Assembly (NCBI GenBank): GCA_016936975.1
Contig: JAFGWU010000049.1
Location: 1-53,028, forward strand
Origin: Bacteroidales bacterium
GTDB taxonomy: Bacteria > Bacteroidota > Bacteroidia > Bacteroidales > GCA-2748055
DNA length: 53,028 nucleotides
Direction: 5' to 3'
Shown here: positions 1 to 9,420 of the stretch, in pieces
Numbering within the stretch: position 1 is the first letter of the stretch
Layout: every line of letters begins with the position of its first letter
Notes under the pieces: generated by a model
Seen by the model: only the letters and a program-made list of their open reading frames with translations
The model's database searches: none
Told to the model about the DNA's origin: nothing
Position numbers and translations under genes: made by a program

Positions 1-1458
<1,458 letters not shown>

Positions 1459-1469
1459 TTAATTTTTAA

Positions 1470-1477
1470 CAAAATTA
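1470..1477 (-). promoter_or_regulatory. Putative ligA promoter -7 box
   Basis: On the minus strand this reads TAATTTTG, matching the Bacteroidota -7 consensus TAnnTTTG, 14 bases before the ligA start. No convincing -33 element was found. Confidence 0.45.
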
Positions 1478-1520
1478 ATAAAATTGAGTGGATCATAGCT
1501 CCGGTAATTCAAGGTTCCTG

Positions 1521-1551
1521 TTGCATACAAAATAATTAAATTCTACTTTTA
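1521..1551 (+). promoter_or_regulatory. Putative promoter of the B12 uptake operon
   Basis: TTG at 1521-1523 is followed after 20 bases by TACTTTTA at 1544-1551. This differs from the Bacteroidota -7 consensus TAnnTTTG only at the last base, and the spacing fits the usual 19-21. Transcription would begin just before the riboswitch. Confidence 0.5.
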
Positions 1552-1562
1552 CCCTTTCGGAA

Positions 1563-1735
1563 TTATGCAAATTCATATTTGCATATAGGGAACCGGGTGA
1601 GAATCCCGGACAGTACCCGCTGCTGTAAGCCCGGAAAGAGCTTCAGAGATGATGTCACTGTCTGAAAAATTTGATCCGGACGGGAAGGCCTCTGAAGCCG
1701 GGTAAGTCAGAAGACCTGCCGATTATGTTGCAACT
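1563..1735 (+). promoter_or_regulatory. Cobalamin riboswitch
   Basis: This leader senses adenosyl- or other cobalamins and controls the downstream B12 uptake genes. The conserved core is present: GGGAA, GGTG, AATCC, then CCCGCTGCTGTAA at roughly 1590-1628. The B12 box AGTCAGAAGACCTGCC is at 1705-1720. These match the family consensus in the right order and spacing. No T-tract terminator follows before the ATG at 1836, so control through access to the translation start is more likely than termination. The outer boundaries are approximate because the closing helix and the expression platform (to about 1800) were not folded. Confidence 0.95.
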
Positions 1736-1835
1736 TTCATGGCTTTCGGGATTAAAGGCCAGGGAATCTCTTCGGATTTCACCTGCCCCCCGCTTAAAAA
1801 GTTGATTGGTATTACAGACTTAATAATTTATCAAA

Positions 1836-2582
1836 ATGAAGACTTTGAGATTGAAATCCATTACAATGGTGCTTTTGACAACATTTCTTTTAAGCTGTGA
1901 CAAAAATGAAATTGTGCGGGACAGAATCGATTTTGAGGAGCTGAATCTGCCGGAGAACTCTTTCTGGAATGGTGCTGATGGTTCCGGAGGGTTCAATACA
2001 GGAAATGCACGATTCCCAAATAGTTATTTTAAAGATGAGATGTATGAATACTGGTCAGGATTCTCCTATTCAAATGTCAGGAATGTGCTTTCAAGGGGAT
2101 ATACCAATCAGTTTGCTTCGATTGCCGGCAGTGGGGCCGAAGGCTCTGAAAACTATGCAGTACTCTATTCGGCTCTTATCGACAGCATTGTTTTCGATAC
2201 TCCTGAAAAGATTACAAATATTTCGGTATGCAACTCCACCTATGCCTATTTTGTTATGAAAGAGGGGGACGAATGGGGTACGCCCAGGATGGGCGGGGAA
2301 GACGGAAAGAGCCAGGATTACTTTAAAATGGTTCTTAGTGCCTTTGATGAGGGAGGAAAGCTCATCGGAAACGGGAACATTTATCTGGCCGATTTCGACT
2401 CCACAAGGGTTCACACCGGTTACATCTCAAATGTCTGGACAGATATTGATTTATCTGATTTTGGCTTTGTGAAGAAATTAACCTTTCATTTTGATTCCAG
2501 TATTCAAAATGAATTTGGTATATTAATTCCGACTTATGTTTGTATAGATAATATAGAGGGAGAGTTACAAAGCGTTGATTGA
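1836..2582 (+). CDS. DUF4465 lipoprotein, probable surface B12-binding protein
   Basis: First gene behind the cobalamin riboswitch, 248 residues. The N-terminus is a lipoprotein signal with cysteine 21 in LLSC. The acidic residues soon after it are compatible with surface display in Bacteroidota. The rest resembles DUF4465 proteins, with segments such as FWNGADGSGG, ENYAVLY and an aromatic-rich beta-type pattern. From memory, DUF4465-type lipoproteins recur in Bacteroidota cobalamin operons, and some (the BtuH group) bind B12 at the cell surface. Direct B12 binding here is therefore inference supported by the riboswitch and the downstream btuFCD-like genes. No BtuB TonB-dependent receptor is present in this operon. 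Confidence 0.85.
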   Translation: MKTLRLKSITMVLLTTFLLSCDKNEIVRDRIDFEELNLPENSFWNGADGSGGFNTGNARFPNSYFKDEMYEYWSGFSYSNVRNVLSRGYTNQFASIAGSGAEGSENYAVLYSALIDSIVFDTPEKITNISVCNSTYAYFVMKEGDEWGTPRMGGEDGKSQDYFKMVLSAFDEGGKLIGNGNIYLADFDSTRVHTGYISNVWTDIDLSDFGFVKKLTFHFDSSIQNEFGILIPTYVCIDNIEGELQSVD

Positions 2583-2589
2583 TCTTCTC

Positions 2590-4272
2590 ATGGGCCACCT
2601 GATCATTCATATTAAATTATTCTTTTCTGCATGTTTGTTTCTGATTTCCTGGACCATTGTATCCGGTCAGATACAGCATGGGGGAAAGCCGTTTGATATC
2701 ACCGCGGGTCTGAAGGGAGAGGATGTGATATATGTTTTGCCTCCGCCAGACTCCTTTGAGATCGAAGCACTGAAAATCCGGAATCTGGAGGGAGGCCTGA
2801 AGGTGCTTCAGTTTGCAATCGAGAGACCTCTGGATATCGGACCGCGTACGCATGGAGCATGGATAGAGCACGAAGGATACAGGGTATGGAGGGCACATGT
2901 GATTTCTCCTGGAGCAAAATCGATAGGGATTGTACTGGATCCTTTCCGCCTAAATGAAGGAGCCTCTCTTTTCGTATACAATCCAGAAAAAAAACAGGTT
3001 AAGGGCGCCTTCAACTGGATGAATAATAAATCGTTCGGTGTCCTTGCTGTTGATCATATTCAGGGCGATGAAGTCATTGTGGAGTTACAGGTTCCGGTGG
3101 GCCAGGAAGATTACGGTGAATTGAAGGTGGAATCAATCTCCCACGCATTCCTTCAGCATTGTCCCGGAGATTTTGGATGTTCGCAGGCTTGTGAAATCGA
3201 TATTAATTGCGAAGAAGGGACCGAATGGCAGGTTAAGAAACGATCTGTGGTACGAATCCGCACCATTACCCAGTACTGTACGGGTGTTCTCATTAATAAT
3301 TCTGCCTACGACGGAACCCCTTATGTGCTCACGGCAGAGCATTGTTTGAATACGCCTTCACAGGCCTCTTCGGCCCTGTTCTATTTTAATTATGAGAGCG
3401 AAAGCTGTTTTGGGGAAGACGGTTCGCTGGATCTCTCCATCAGTGGAAGCACCCTCAGATCGACAGGCGACAGTCTTGATTTTACTTTAGTGGAACTGTC
3501 AGAAATCCCGCCACTTGATTGCAAAGCCTACTATGCGGGATGGGACCTTACGGACAATCCTTTACCAGGATTGGTAACCATTCATCATCCCCAGGGAGAT
3601 GTCAAAAAAATATCGATGGATTTCGATAATGTTTCCATCCCTGGTTCTGAAAGGGATATCATTGGAGGAGGTGAACTGCTCGATTACCATTATTTTTCCT
3701 TCTGGTGGGTTCATAATTGGGATTATGGTTCCACCGAGGGCGGTTCTTCAGGCGGCCCACTGTTTCTGGATAACAAAAGAATCATAGGTATTCTTTCCGG
3801 AGGACAGGCATCCTGCGGCGATTCCATCGGATATGACCAGGAGACGAACAGGATTATTTTTGACAAAAGGGTGAACGTAAATGATTACTTTACAAGGATG
3901 AACCTGGCCTGGGATTATTACCCGGAGGAAAACAGAAACTTAAAAAACTGGCTGGATCCCATAAATTCGGGAGTCGGAAGTATTGGCGGTTATAATCCTT
4001 TAACCAACCAGGTAAGACCTGTCATAACAAAAGGAAAATTCAGTCTCTATCCCAATCCGGCACATGATGTGATTTACCTGTCGGGGGGGGAAGGTTCCGG
4101 TACCATTCTGAGTTATACAATATCTGACCTGCCGGGCAGGTTGATGCATACAGGTTTTTTCCCGCGCGGAAATCCTTACCGGATAGAGCTGGATGGATTG
4201 CAGGCGGGATTTTACATTATCAGTATAAGATCTTCTGAGGGAACCGAATCTGTCAGATTTATTGTCGAATAG
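2590..4272 (+). CDS. Secreted trypsin-like serine protease with T9SS type A sorting domain
   Basis: A 560-residue protein counted from the ATG at 2590. A TTG at 2575 would add five residues and overlap the previous gene. It has a hydrophobic signal peptide, then a beta-rich prodomain-like region. The trypsin/lysyl-endopeptidase type catalytic domain has a visible triad: His251 in TAEHC, Asp297 in DFTLVE and Ser387 in GSSGGP. Several cysteines suggest disulfides. The last 75 or so residues, beginning YPNPAHDVIYLS, form a type IX secretion sorting domain, so the enzyme should cross the outer membrane and be anchored or released. It sits between the DUF4465 lipoprotein and btuF with almost no spacing, so it is probably under the riboswitch. 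Its substrate is unknown. Release of B12 from carrier proteins is a guess. Confidence 0.93.
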   Translation: MGHLIIHIKLFFSACLFLISWTIVSGQIQHGGKPFDITAGLKGEDVIYVLPPPDSFEIEALKIRNLEGGLKVLQFAIERPLDIGPRTHGAWIEHEGYRVWRAHVISPGAKSIGIVLDPFRLNEGASLFVYNPEKKQVKGAFNWMNNKSFGVLAVDHIQGDEVIVELQVPVGQEDYGELKVESISHAFLQHCPGDFGCSQACEIDINCEEGTEWQVKKRSVVRIRTITQYCTGVLINNSAYDGTPYVLTAEHCLNTPSQASSALFYFNYESESCFGEDGSLDLSISGSTLRSTGDSLDFTLVELSEIPPLDCKAYYAGWDLTDNPLPGLVTIHHPQGDVKKISMDFDNVSIPGSERDIIGGGELLDYHYFSFWWVHNWDYGSTEGGSSGGPLFLDNKRIIGILSGGQASCGDSIGYDQETNRIIFDKRVNVNDYFTRMNLAWDYYPEENRNLKNWLDPINSGVGSIGGYNPLTNQVRPVITKGKFSLYPNPAHDVIYLSGGEGSGTILSYTISDLPGRLMHTGFFPRGNPYRIELDGLQAGFYIISIRSSEGTESVRFIVE

Positions 4273-4274
4273 TA

Positions 4275-5429
4275 ATGAGACTGATTAATCAGTTGACATT
4301 AGCGGCATGCTTGCCAGCTCTTATTTCCGGCTGCAGTTTTAAGGAACCTGCCGGTTCCGATTCAGTTAACCGGGAGGGAACCGTCACGCTCAATTATGCA
4401 AAGGGCTTCAGGATTGAGGATAGAGGCTCATACAGGATTATCTCTGTTTTCAATCCCTGGCAGAACAGTGAGGATCAGGTTTTTCGTTACGTATTGTCTA
4501 AGAATCCGTCTCTGGTTCCGGATAGTCTTTCACGGATTACGTTTATAAAAACTCCGGTACAAAAGGTAGCCACTTTTTCCACCACCCATATTGCATTCAT
4601 TGATACACTTGACGGGGTTGGTTCCGTTACGGGGGTTTCGGGCGCTGATTATGTTTTTAACGGGAAACTTCGTGATTCCATAAAGGCCGGATTAGTCAGG
4701 GATATTGGATATGATCAAAACATCAATTTTGAACTGATCGTCAAATTGAATCCAGATGTATTATTCTTATTCGGAGTTGAGCGAACAATCAGTGGAACCA
4801 TTTCAAAGTTGCACGACCTGGGAATCGTTACCGTAATGTGTGGCGATTACCTGGAAACGCACCCGTTGGGGAAGGCAGAATGGATCAAATTTTTTGGGGA
4901 GTTCTATGACCTCCGCGAAAGGGCCGGCAATATTTTTGCAGGCATAGATTCCTCATATTCCACGATCGCAGAACATGCCCGCAAAGTGGTACAACAATCC
5001 CCGGATATTCTTTCCGGGCTCCCCTGGAAAGACGCCTGGCACCTGCCCGGAGGACAGAGTTATGCTGCCAGGCTCATCCATGATGCCGGAGGCAATTACC
5101 TCTGGTCGGATAATGATTCCGACGAGGCGTTTCCCCTTGACCTGGAATCGGTTTTTATCAGGGCGATGGATGCCGATATCTGGATAAATCCGGGAGATGC
5201 AAGAAACCTTGAAGATCTTACTGCGTTTGAAGAACGGTTCAGGTATCTGCCTGTATTTAATAATGCCCAGGTTTATAATAATGATCAAAGGATCAATGAT
5301 TATGGAGGGAATGACTATTGGGAGTCGGGGGCATTGCGTCCCGACCTGATACTGGCTGACCTGTTTGCGATATTTCATCCGGATCACGCCCCAACCCATA
5401 AATTTATTTATTACCGAGAATTAAAATAA
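4275..5429 (+). CDS. btuF: BtuF-like cobalamin-binding lipoprotein of ABC transporter
   Basis: A 384-residue substrate-binding protein of the TroA/FepB/BtuF class, which delivers ligand in the periplasm to the BtuC-BtuD importer. The signal ends at cysteine 20 in ISGC, so it is a lipoprotein. The body shows the expected pattern: TTHIAFIDTL, VSGADYVFN, LNPDVLFLFG, then a long helix and GGNYLW. The gene begins 3 bases after the protease stop and precedes the permease and ATPase genes. The family also includes siderophore and haem binders. Assignment to cobalamin rests on the upstream riboswitch, not on residues that I can read. Confidence 0.88.
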   Translation: MRLINQLTLAACLPALISGCSFKEPAGSDSVNREGTVTLNYAKGFRIEDRGSYRIISVFNPWQNSEDQVFRYVLSKNPSLVPDSLSRITFIKTPVQKVATFSTTHIAFIDTLDGVGSVTGVSGADYVFNGKLRDSIKAGLVRDIGYDQNINFELIVKLNPDVLFLFGVERTISGTISKLHDLGIVTVMCGDYLETHPLGKAEWIKFFGEFYDLRERAGNIFAGIDSSYSTIAEHARKVVQQSPDILSGLPWKDAWHLPGGQSYAARLIHDAGGNYLWSDNDSDEAFPLDLESVFIRAMDADIWINPGDARNLEDLTAFEERFRYLPVFNNAQVYNNDQRINDYGGNDYWESGALRPDLILADLFAIFHPDHAPTHKFIYYRELK

Positions 5430-5463
5430 TGATTACATTTGATTACCAACAATTTTTACGAAT

Positions 5464-5745
5464 ATGGGAAACATCAGACAGTTAAAAAAGGATATCAATA
5501 AACTCGCCTATTGTTTGCTGAGTGAATGTTTTGCCATTAAACACTATAATAAAAATCTTGAAGAGGACGAGTTTGATAAAATAATAAAGAAGGTTGTATA
5601 TCTGAGAAATGACTTAATTGTTAGAGCGAATCATCCTGAACTGGATGCTGAGGCTGATACGGTCAAAGAGCATTACCAGGCTGTTCACCGTGATCTGGTC
5701 GGGTTGATAGATGTTGTGGAGAAGTTTAAAAAAGACCAGGGTTGA
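5464..5745 (+). CDS. Uncharacterised 93-residue protein in the B12 operon
   Basis: I cannot assign this protein to a named function. It is small, soluble, highly charged and probably all alpha-helical, beginning MGNIRQLKKDINKLAY and ending with a lysine-rich helix. It has no signal peptide or membrane segment, so it should act in the cytoplasm. Its stop codon overlaps the permease start (TTGA at 5742-5745), which implies translational coupling and makes a real gene likely. It begins 34 bases after btuF. A role in transporter assembly or a merely co-transcribed housekeeping role are both possible. Confidence 0.8.
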   Translation: MGNIRQLKKDINKLAYCLLSECFAIKHYNKNLEEDEFDKIIKKVVYLRNDLIVRANHPELDAEADTVKEHYQAVHRDLVGLIDVVEKFKKDQG

Positions 5746-6758
5746 TTAAAGGGCGTGGGCATAGTGTTTATTTTGTCATACTTGGGTTTTTGATCATTTT
5801 CCTGACCGTTCTGGATCTCACTTTTGGTTCTGTAAAAATTCCCCTTTCGGATCTGCTGAATTTTTTATCGGCAAATGGGCAGATACCAGAGGAGCATCTC
5901 ATTATTCTGAAAAGTTTCAGAATACCCCGAATAGTTACCGCCCTGCTGGCCGGGGCTTCTCTGTCTGTATGCGGACTGCAAATGCAAACACTTTTCAGGA
6001 ATCCTCTTGCGGGTCCCTATATACTTGGCATCAGCTCAGGAGCCAGCTTCGGTGCAGCTCTGGTCATCATTGGATTTGGAACAACCGGCATTCTGTCTGG
6101 ATTCGGGATGACCTTTGCGGCCTGGATTGGAGCAGGAATGGTGATGCTGCTGCTTTTGTTTGTTTCTGTCAGAATAAAGCAGATTACAACGATATTAATC
6201 CTGGGCATCATGTTCAGCAGCGGGTTGTCGGCCATTATCAACATTATGCAGTATTTCAGTGAAGCATCCGAGCTCAAGTCATTTGTTATATGGACAATGG
6301 GAAGTCTTGGAAGTGTGACAGGGAGCCAGCTGATGATCCTCTCCGTGGTTTTGGTACCGGGGCTGATTGCCACGCTGTTTTCCATGAAGTCATTGAACGG
6401 ATTAATGCTGGGAGAGTCTTATGCCACCACGATGGGATTGCGGATAATCCGGGCAAGGACACTGATTTTCATAACCACCAGCATCCTGGCCGGTACGGTC
6501 ACCGCTTTCTGCGGGCCGATTGGTTTCATTGGGATCGCTGTGCCTCATATCACACGATTTATTTTTGGGAAATCGGATCATCGGATTTTATTACCCGCAA
6601 CGATCTTAACCGGAATGGTTATTATGCTTGCCAGTGATATTCTTTCTCAGCTTCCCGGGTCAGACGGGATATTGCCGATCAATGCCGTAACATCCCTTAT
6701 CGGAATTCCCGTGGTCATCTGGATCGTACTCAGGGGAAGAAAAACTGCATTTACATGA
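5742..6758 (+). CDS. btuC: BtuC/FecCD-type ABC transporter permease
   Basis: A 338-residue integral membrane permease of the FecCD family, which moves cobalamin or iron chelates through the inner membrane. It starts at TTG 5742. No ATG lies nearby, the first membrane helix (VYFVILGFLIIFLTVLDL) begins within a few residues, and the TTGA overlap couples it to the preceding gene. About nine or ten membrane segments are visible. Family signatures include RIPRIVTALLAGASLSVCG, FRNPLAGPYILGISSGA and FCGPIGFIGIAVPHITR. It overlaps the ATPase gene by 4 bases (ATGA at 6755). The substrate is inferred from the riboswitch. Confidence 0.93.
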   Translation: MIKGRGHSVYFVILGFLIIFLTVLDLTFGSVKIPLSDLLNFLSANGQIPEEHLIILKSFRIPRIVTALLAGASLSVCGLQMQTLFRNPLAGPYILGISSGASFGAALVIIGFGTTGILSGFGMTFAAWIGAGMVMLLLLFVSVRIKQITTILILGIMFSSGLSAIINIMQYFSEASELKSFVIWTMGSLGSVTGSQLMILSVVLVPGLIATLFSMKSLNGLMLGESYATTMGLRIIRARTLIFITTSILAGTVTAFCGPIGFIGIAVPHITRFIFGKSDHRILLPATILTGMVIMLASDILSQLPGSDGILPINAVTSLIGIPVVIWIVLRGRKTAFT

Positions 6759-7771
6759 TCCCCTCTACAGGAAATAGGAAACCCGTCGTTGAGCTGTCAG
6801 GACTGAATATCGGTTATCTATCCGGCAGTCCGGTGGCTGAGCAGATTGACTGCACACTGAATCATGGTGAAATGGTGGCCCTGGTCGGGCGAAATGGTTC
6901 AGGAAAAAGCACCCTGATCAGAACACTTGCCGGCTTGCTTGAACCATTATCCGGAGCATATCATCTCAATAGTGTAACCTTCGGTTCCTTTTCCGTAATT
7001 CAAAGGGCCAGAATGATCAGTTTCGTTGCACCTATTGATATTCAAGTTCCAAATCTCACCCTGTCTGAACTGGTTTCTTTGGGAAGGCATCCTTATACAA
7101 ACTGGCTGGGCAGAATCGATGACAACGATCGCGATATCATAAACAGTGTTTTGGAGTGGGTAAAACTAAAAGGATATGAGGAGCATCGCTATTATCAATT
7201 AAGCGATGGAGAAAAACAACGAGCGATGATTGCAAGGGCCCTGGCACAGGATACACCTTTAATATTACTGGATGAACCAACGGCATTTTTAGATATTTCA
7301 AACAAGTACGAGCTTATTAAATTACTGGATGAATTGAAGCGAAAGAATAAAACCATTCTGTATTCCACTCATGATCTGGAGACTGCCTGGCTCTGGGCAG
7401 ATAAATTCTGGGTTATTCATGAAAAAAGACTGATTGAGGGGGCTCCGGAGGATTTGGGGTTGAGCGGGATTTACGATCATTTGTTCGAAGATACTGACCT
7501 CACTTTTAATCTGGATGCACAGAGGTTTGAGATGAAAAAACCGGTCAGGAGGGAAGTGTTTCTGGAATCCGGAACCAGTAAGGCTCATTACTGGACCTCG
7601 AGCGCATTCAGGAGGGCAGGAATAAAAACAGTCAGCGGAGAAAAATCATCTGTCCGGATAGATATTCAGTCGGAAGAAGATACTACTTTGTGGAAAGTCA
7701 GAGAGCCTCATGAGGAAAAAGTATTTGACTCCATCTATAATCTCATCAGTTATTTGACTTCATCTGAATAA
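6755..7771 (+). CDS. btuD: BtuD/FecE-type ABC transporter ATPase with C-terminal extension
   Basis: The 338-residue ATPase partner of the upstream permease. Walker A is GRNGSGKST at residues 45-53, the ABC signature LSDGEKQ at 149-155 and Walker B LILLDEP at 169-175, followed by a switch histidine in STHD. The nucleotide-binding domain ends near residue 255. The remaining 80 or so residues, with no recognised motif, make the protein longer than the usual 250-270 of BtuD or FecE. Similar extensions are known to me in other Bacteroidota homologues, but I know no function for them. It is the last gene of the run. The next gene starts 38 bases on. Confidence 0.92.
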   Translation: MIPSTGNRKPVVELSGLNIGYLSGSPVAEQIDCTLNHGEMVALVGRNGSGKSTLIRTLAGLLEPLSGAYHLNSVTFGSFSVIQRARMISFVAPIDIQVPNLTLSELVSLGRHPYTNWLGRIDDNDRDIINSVLEWVKLKGYEEHRYYQLSDGEKQRAMIARALAQDTPLILLDEPTAFLDISNKYELIKLLDELKRKNKTILYSTHDLETAWLWADKFWVIHEKRLIEGAPEDLGLSGIYDHLFEDTDLTFNLDAQRFEMKKPVRREVFLESGTSKAHYWTSSAFRRAGIKTVSGEKSSVRIDIQSEEDTTLWKVREPHEEKVFDSIYNLISYLTSSE

Positions 7772-7809
7772 ATCATTAATTTGCTCCTCTTATTTCTTAA
7801 AAACTGGTC

Positions 7810-8028
7810 ATGATGAAACTCAGAAAAATTATAGCCTATGTACTTGCAGTCCTTGTGCTAGCTTTTTCAGTAATAGCCATACTGGCTATATGGGACGTTA
7901 TTGATTATGAGCACCTGGTGAAGAGAATGTTTCAGTCGCTGATGGTGGTTCTTGCCGCAGCTGCTGTTATTGTTCTGATTTTTGCAATACTTGACAGACC
8001 CGATCATACAAAGGAGAATCTTAATTGA
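7810..8028 (+). CDS. Small two-helix membrane protein
   Basis: A 72-residue protein with two hydrophobic segments, roughly residues 8-28 and 43-63, separated by a short charged loop (DYEHLVKRM), and a charged C-terminal tail. It could start at the ATG at 7810 or the one at 7813. It may be the last member of the B12 operon (38-base gap) or an independent gene. It overlaps the convergent glycosyltransferase by 8 bases. I recognise no family. The clean two-helix pattern and codon pattern support it being real. Confidence 0.65.
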   Translation: MMKLRKIIAYVLAVLVLAFSVIAILAIWDVIDYEHLVKRMFQSLMVVLAAAAVIVLIFAILDRPDHTKENLN

Positions 8029-9136
8029 TCAACCTGATGATTTTCTCTGCATTGATCCTGTTTGCATAGTCCCGGAGCCCTGCTTTTCTCTGCTCGATAT
8101 CCTCTTCATCAAACGCTTTGTTCATCAAGAGGTTAATCATTCTGATGGCCTGTTCAGGACCAGATACGACATGACATATTTCCTCGAGACCTGAGCCCTT
8201 TACCATTTCTGGATTAACAAGGCAGTGTCTGCCATTAAGAAGGCTGTGCAGTAATTTAAGTTTCAGACCCGTTGGCTGGAAAGTGAACAGAATGTTGATA
8301 TGGGCATTACTGATCAGGGAATCAAGCGTTTCTTCATCCGGATTGGCAATAATTTCTGTTTTCCGGTAATTTCCAAGCCAACGTTTAAGGGATGTTGAAG
8401 GATTCTTACCGGCTATAATAAATCGATAGTCGGTTTTTGCTACTATTTTTCTTGTTATATATTTTACTGCTTCTATATTTTCTGAAACAGAAAGGTTCCC
8501 GTGATAAAGAATATAGGTCCCAATCCCCGGGTTTATCTGAAGTTTTCTGTTTTTATGAAAGGCGGGAATATGAATGGCATTACCAAATTTTTCATTATAG
8601 TACTCCAGTTCATTTCTTGATATGCACAAAATTTGGTCCGCAGAGCTTAAAACGGGCTCATAGTTTTTCAATTTATGAGCCTCGGTGAGAAAAAAGATCT
8701 TTTTAAATATGGATTTTTCTGATCTTGCAAGAAGCCTGTAGTATTCATGCTCAATATTGTGCGCACGGAACAGCACTTTTTTCCTGGCCTGCTTGCATTT
8801 TTCCATCATATCCGTTGAGTGCAATCCTTCAAAAAGCACCGGGAAAGGATCCTTCAGCAAATGTTCTGGTATGATATTTGATGTTCTTGTAGATATAATA
8901 TAGGGTGTCTTGCTGAGGTAATATTTTAAGCCGGTTTTTCGCTTATAATAGTATACTTTGAAGCATAAGCCCTCAAGTTCTTTGGAAGGTTGACGGCCAT
9001 AACTGAAACAGTGCAGAATAATTTTTACACCTGCCTCGGAAAGATGCAATATCTTGTAATAAATGTCCACAATACCGCCGTAATCAGGCGGATAGGGGAT
9101 GTTGAACGATACAATATGCAGATATTTTTCCGGCAC
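8021..9136 (-). CDS. Glycosyltransferase, GT4-like
   Basis: A 371-residue predicted sugar transferase with a GT-B fold. The N-terminal half starts HIVSFNIPYPPDYGGIVDIY, a typical acceptor-domain opening with a glycine-rich loop. The C-terminal half carries YHGNLSVSENIEAV, then IIAGKNPS, and the donor-domain region with PTGLKLKLLHSLLNGRHCLVN, where the usual glutamate of E-x7-E motifs appears changed. No signal peptide is seen, so it should act at the cytoplasmic face. No other polysaccharide genes surround it, so acceptor and donor cannot be named. It stands alone, facing away from argS. Confidence 0.85.
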   Translation of the reverse strand: MPEKYLHIVSFNIPYPPDYGGIVDIYYKILHLSEAGVKIILHCFSYGRQPSKELEGLCFKVYYYKRKTGLKYYLSKTPYIISTRTSNIIPEHLLKDPFPVLFEGLHSTDMMEKCKQARKKVLFRAHNIEHEYYRLLARSEKSIFKKIFFLTEAHKLKNYEPVLSSADQILCISRNELEYYNEKFGNAIHIPAFHKNRKLQINPGIGTYILYHGNLSVSENIEAVKYITRKIVAKTDYRFIIAGKNPSTSLKRWLGNYRKTEIIANPDEETLDSLISNAHINILFTFQPTGLKLKLLHSLLNGRHCLVNPEMVKGSGLEEICHVVSGPEQAIRMINLLMNKAFDEEDIEQRKAGLRDYANRINAEKIIRLIN

Positions 9137-9242
9137 GTTAAATCATGTAAAATGATTGCAATCCAAACGTTAAAGATAATAGTAATTATTTAACATTTTT
9201 TTAGATTCCGGATGCAACAAAAAGATAAAAATTAGCGTTTAA

Positions 9243-9368
9243 AAATTAAGAATAGAGCAGTTTACAATTTCGGTTGTTTTTCTATTCTTCTTCTTTCTTT
9301 TCTTTTCATAGATTTAGTTTTAGGGTTAGTTTAGTTAAGAAACCCTCCGCGCCCGCGGAGGGTTTTTT
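9243..9368 (+). promoter_or_regulatory. Candidate phenylalanine-rich attenuator leader
   Basis: An open frame ending at TAG 9309-9311 contains seven phenylalanine codons within nine (9279-9305). After the stop, AGGGTT at 9322-9327 can pair with AACCCT at 9341-9346, which is the left arm of the terminator that follows. That gives two mutually exclusive hairpins, the geometry of a translating-ribosome attenuator. Against it: the frame has no ATG, GTG or TTG start, and the next gene is argS, not a phenylalanine gene. The rest of 9137-9420 is AT-rich and holds nothing else that I recognise. Confidence 0.4.
9340..9368 (+). terminator. Strong intrinsic terminator upstream of argS
   Basis: A perfect 8-bp GC stem (CCCTCCGC at 9343-9350 with GCGGAGGG at 9355-9362), a GCCC loop, and six T bases at 9363-9368. 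Flanking AAA/TTT lengthens the stem. No plus-strand protein gene ends nearby, so it terminates a short leader transcript. Confidence 0.9.
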
Positions 9369-9389
9369 ATTATTCCACCTCAACTTTCT

Positions 9390-9397
9390 TATCTTTG
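9390..9397 (+). promoter_or_regulatory. Putative argS promoter -7 box
   Basis: TATCTTTG matches TAnnTTTG and lies 24 bases before the argS ATG and after the terminator. If it is used, argS is transcribed independently of the upstream leader. Confidence 0.55.
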
Positions 9398-9420
9398 CAA
9401 ATCTTAAATCAGTTTAGCAG

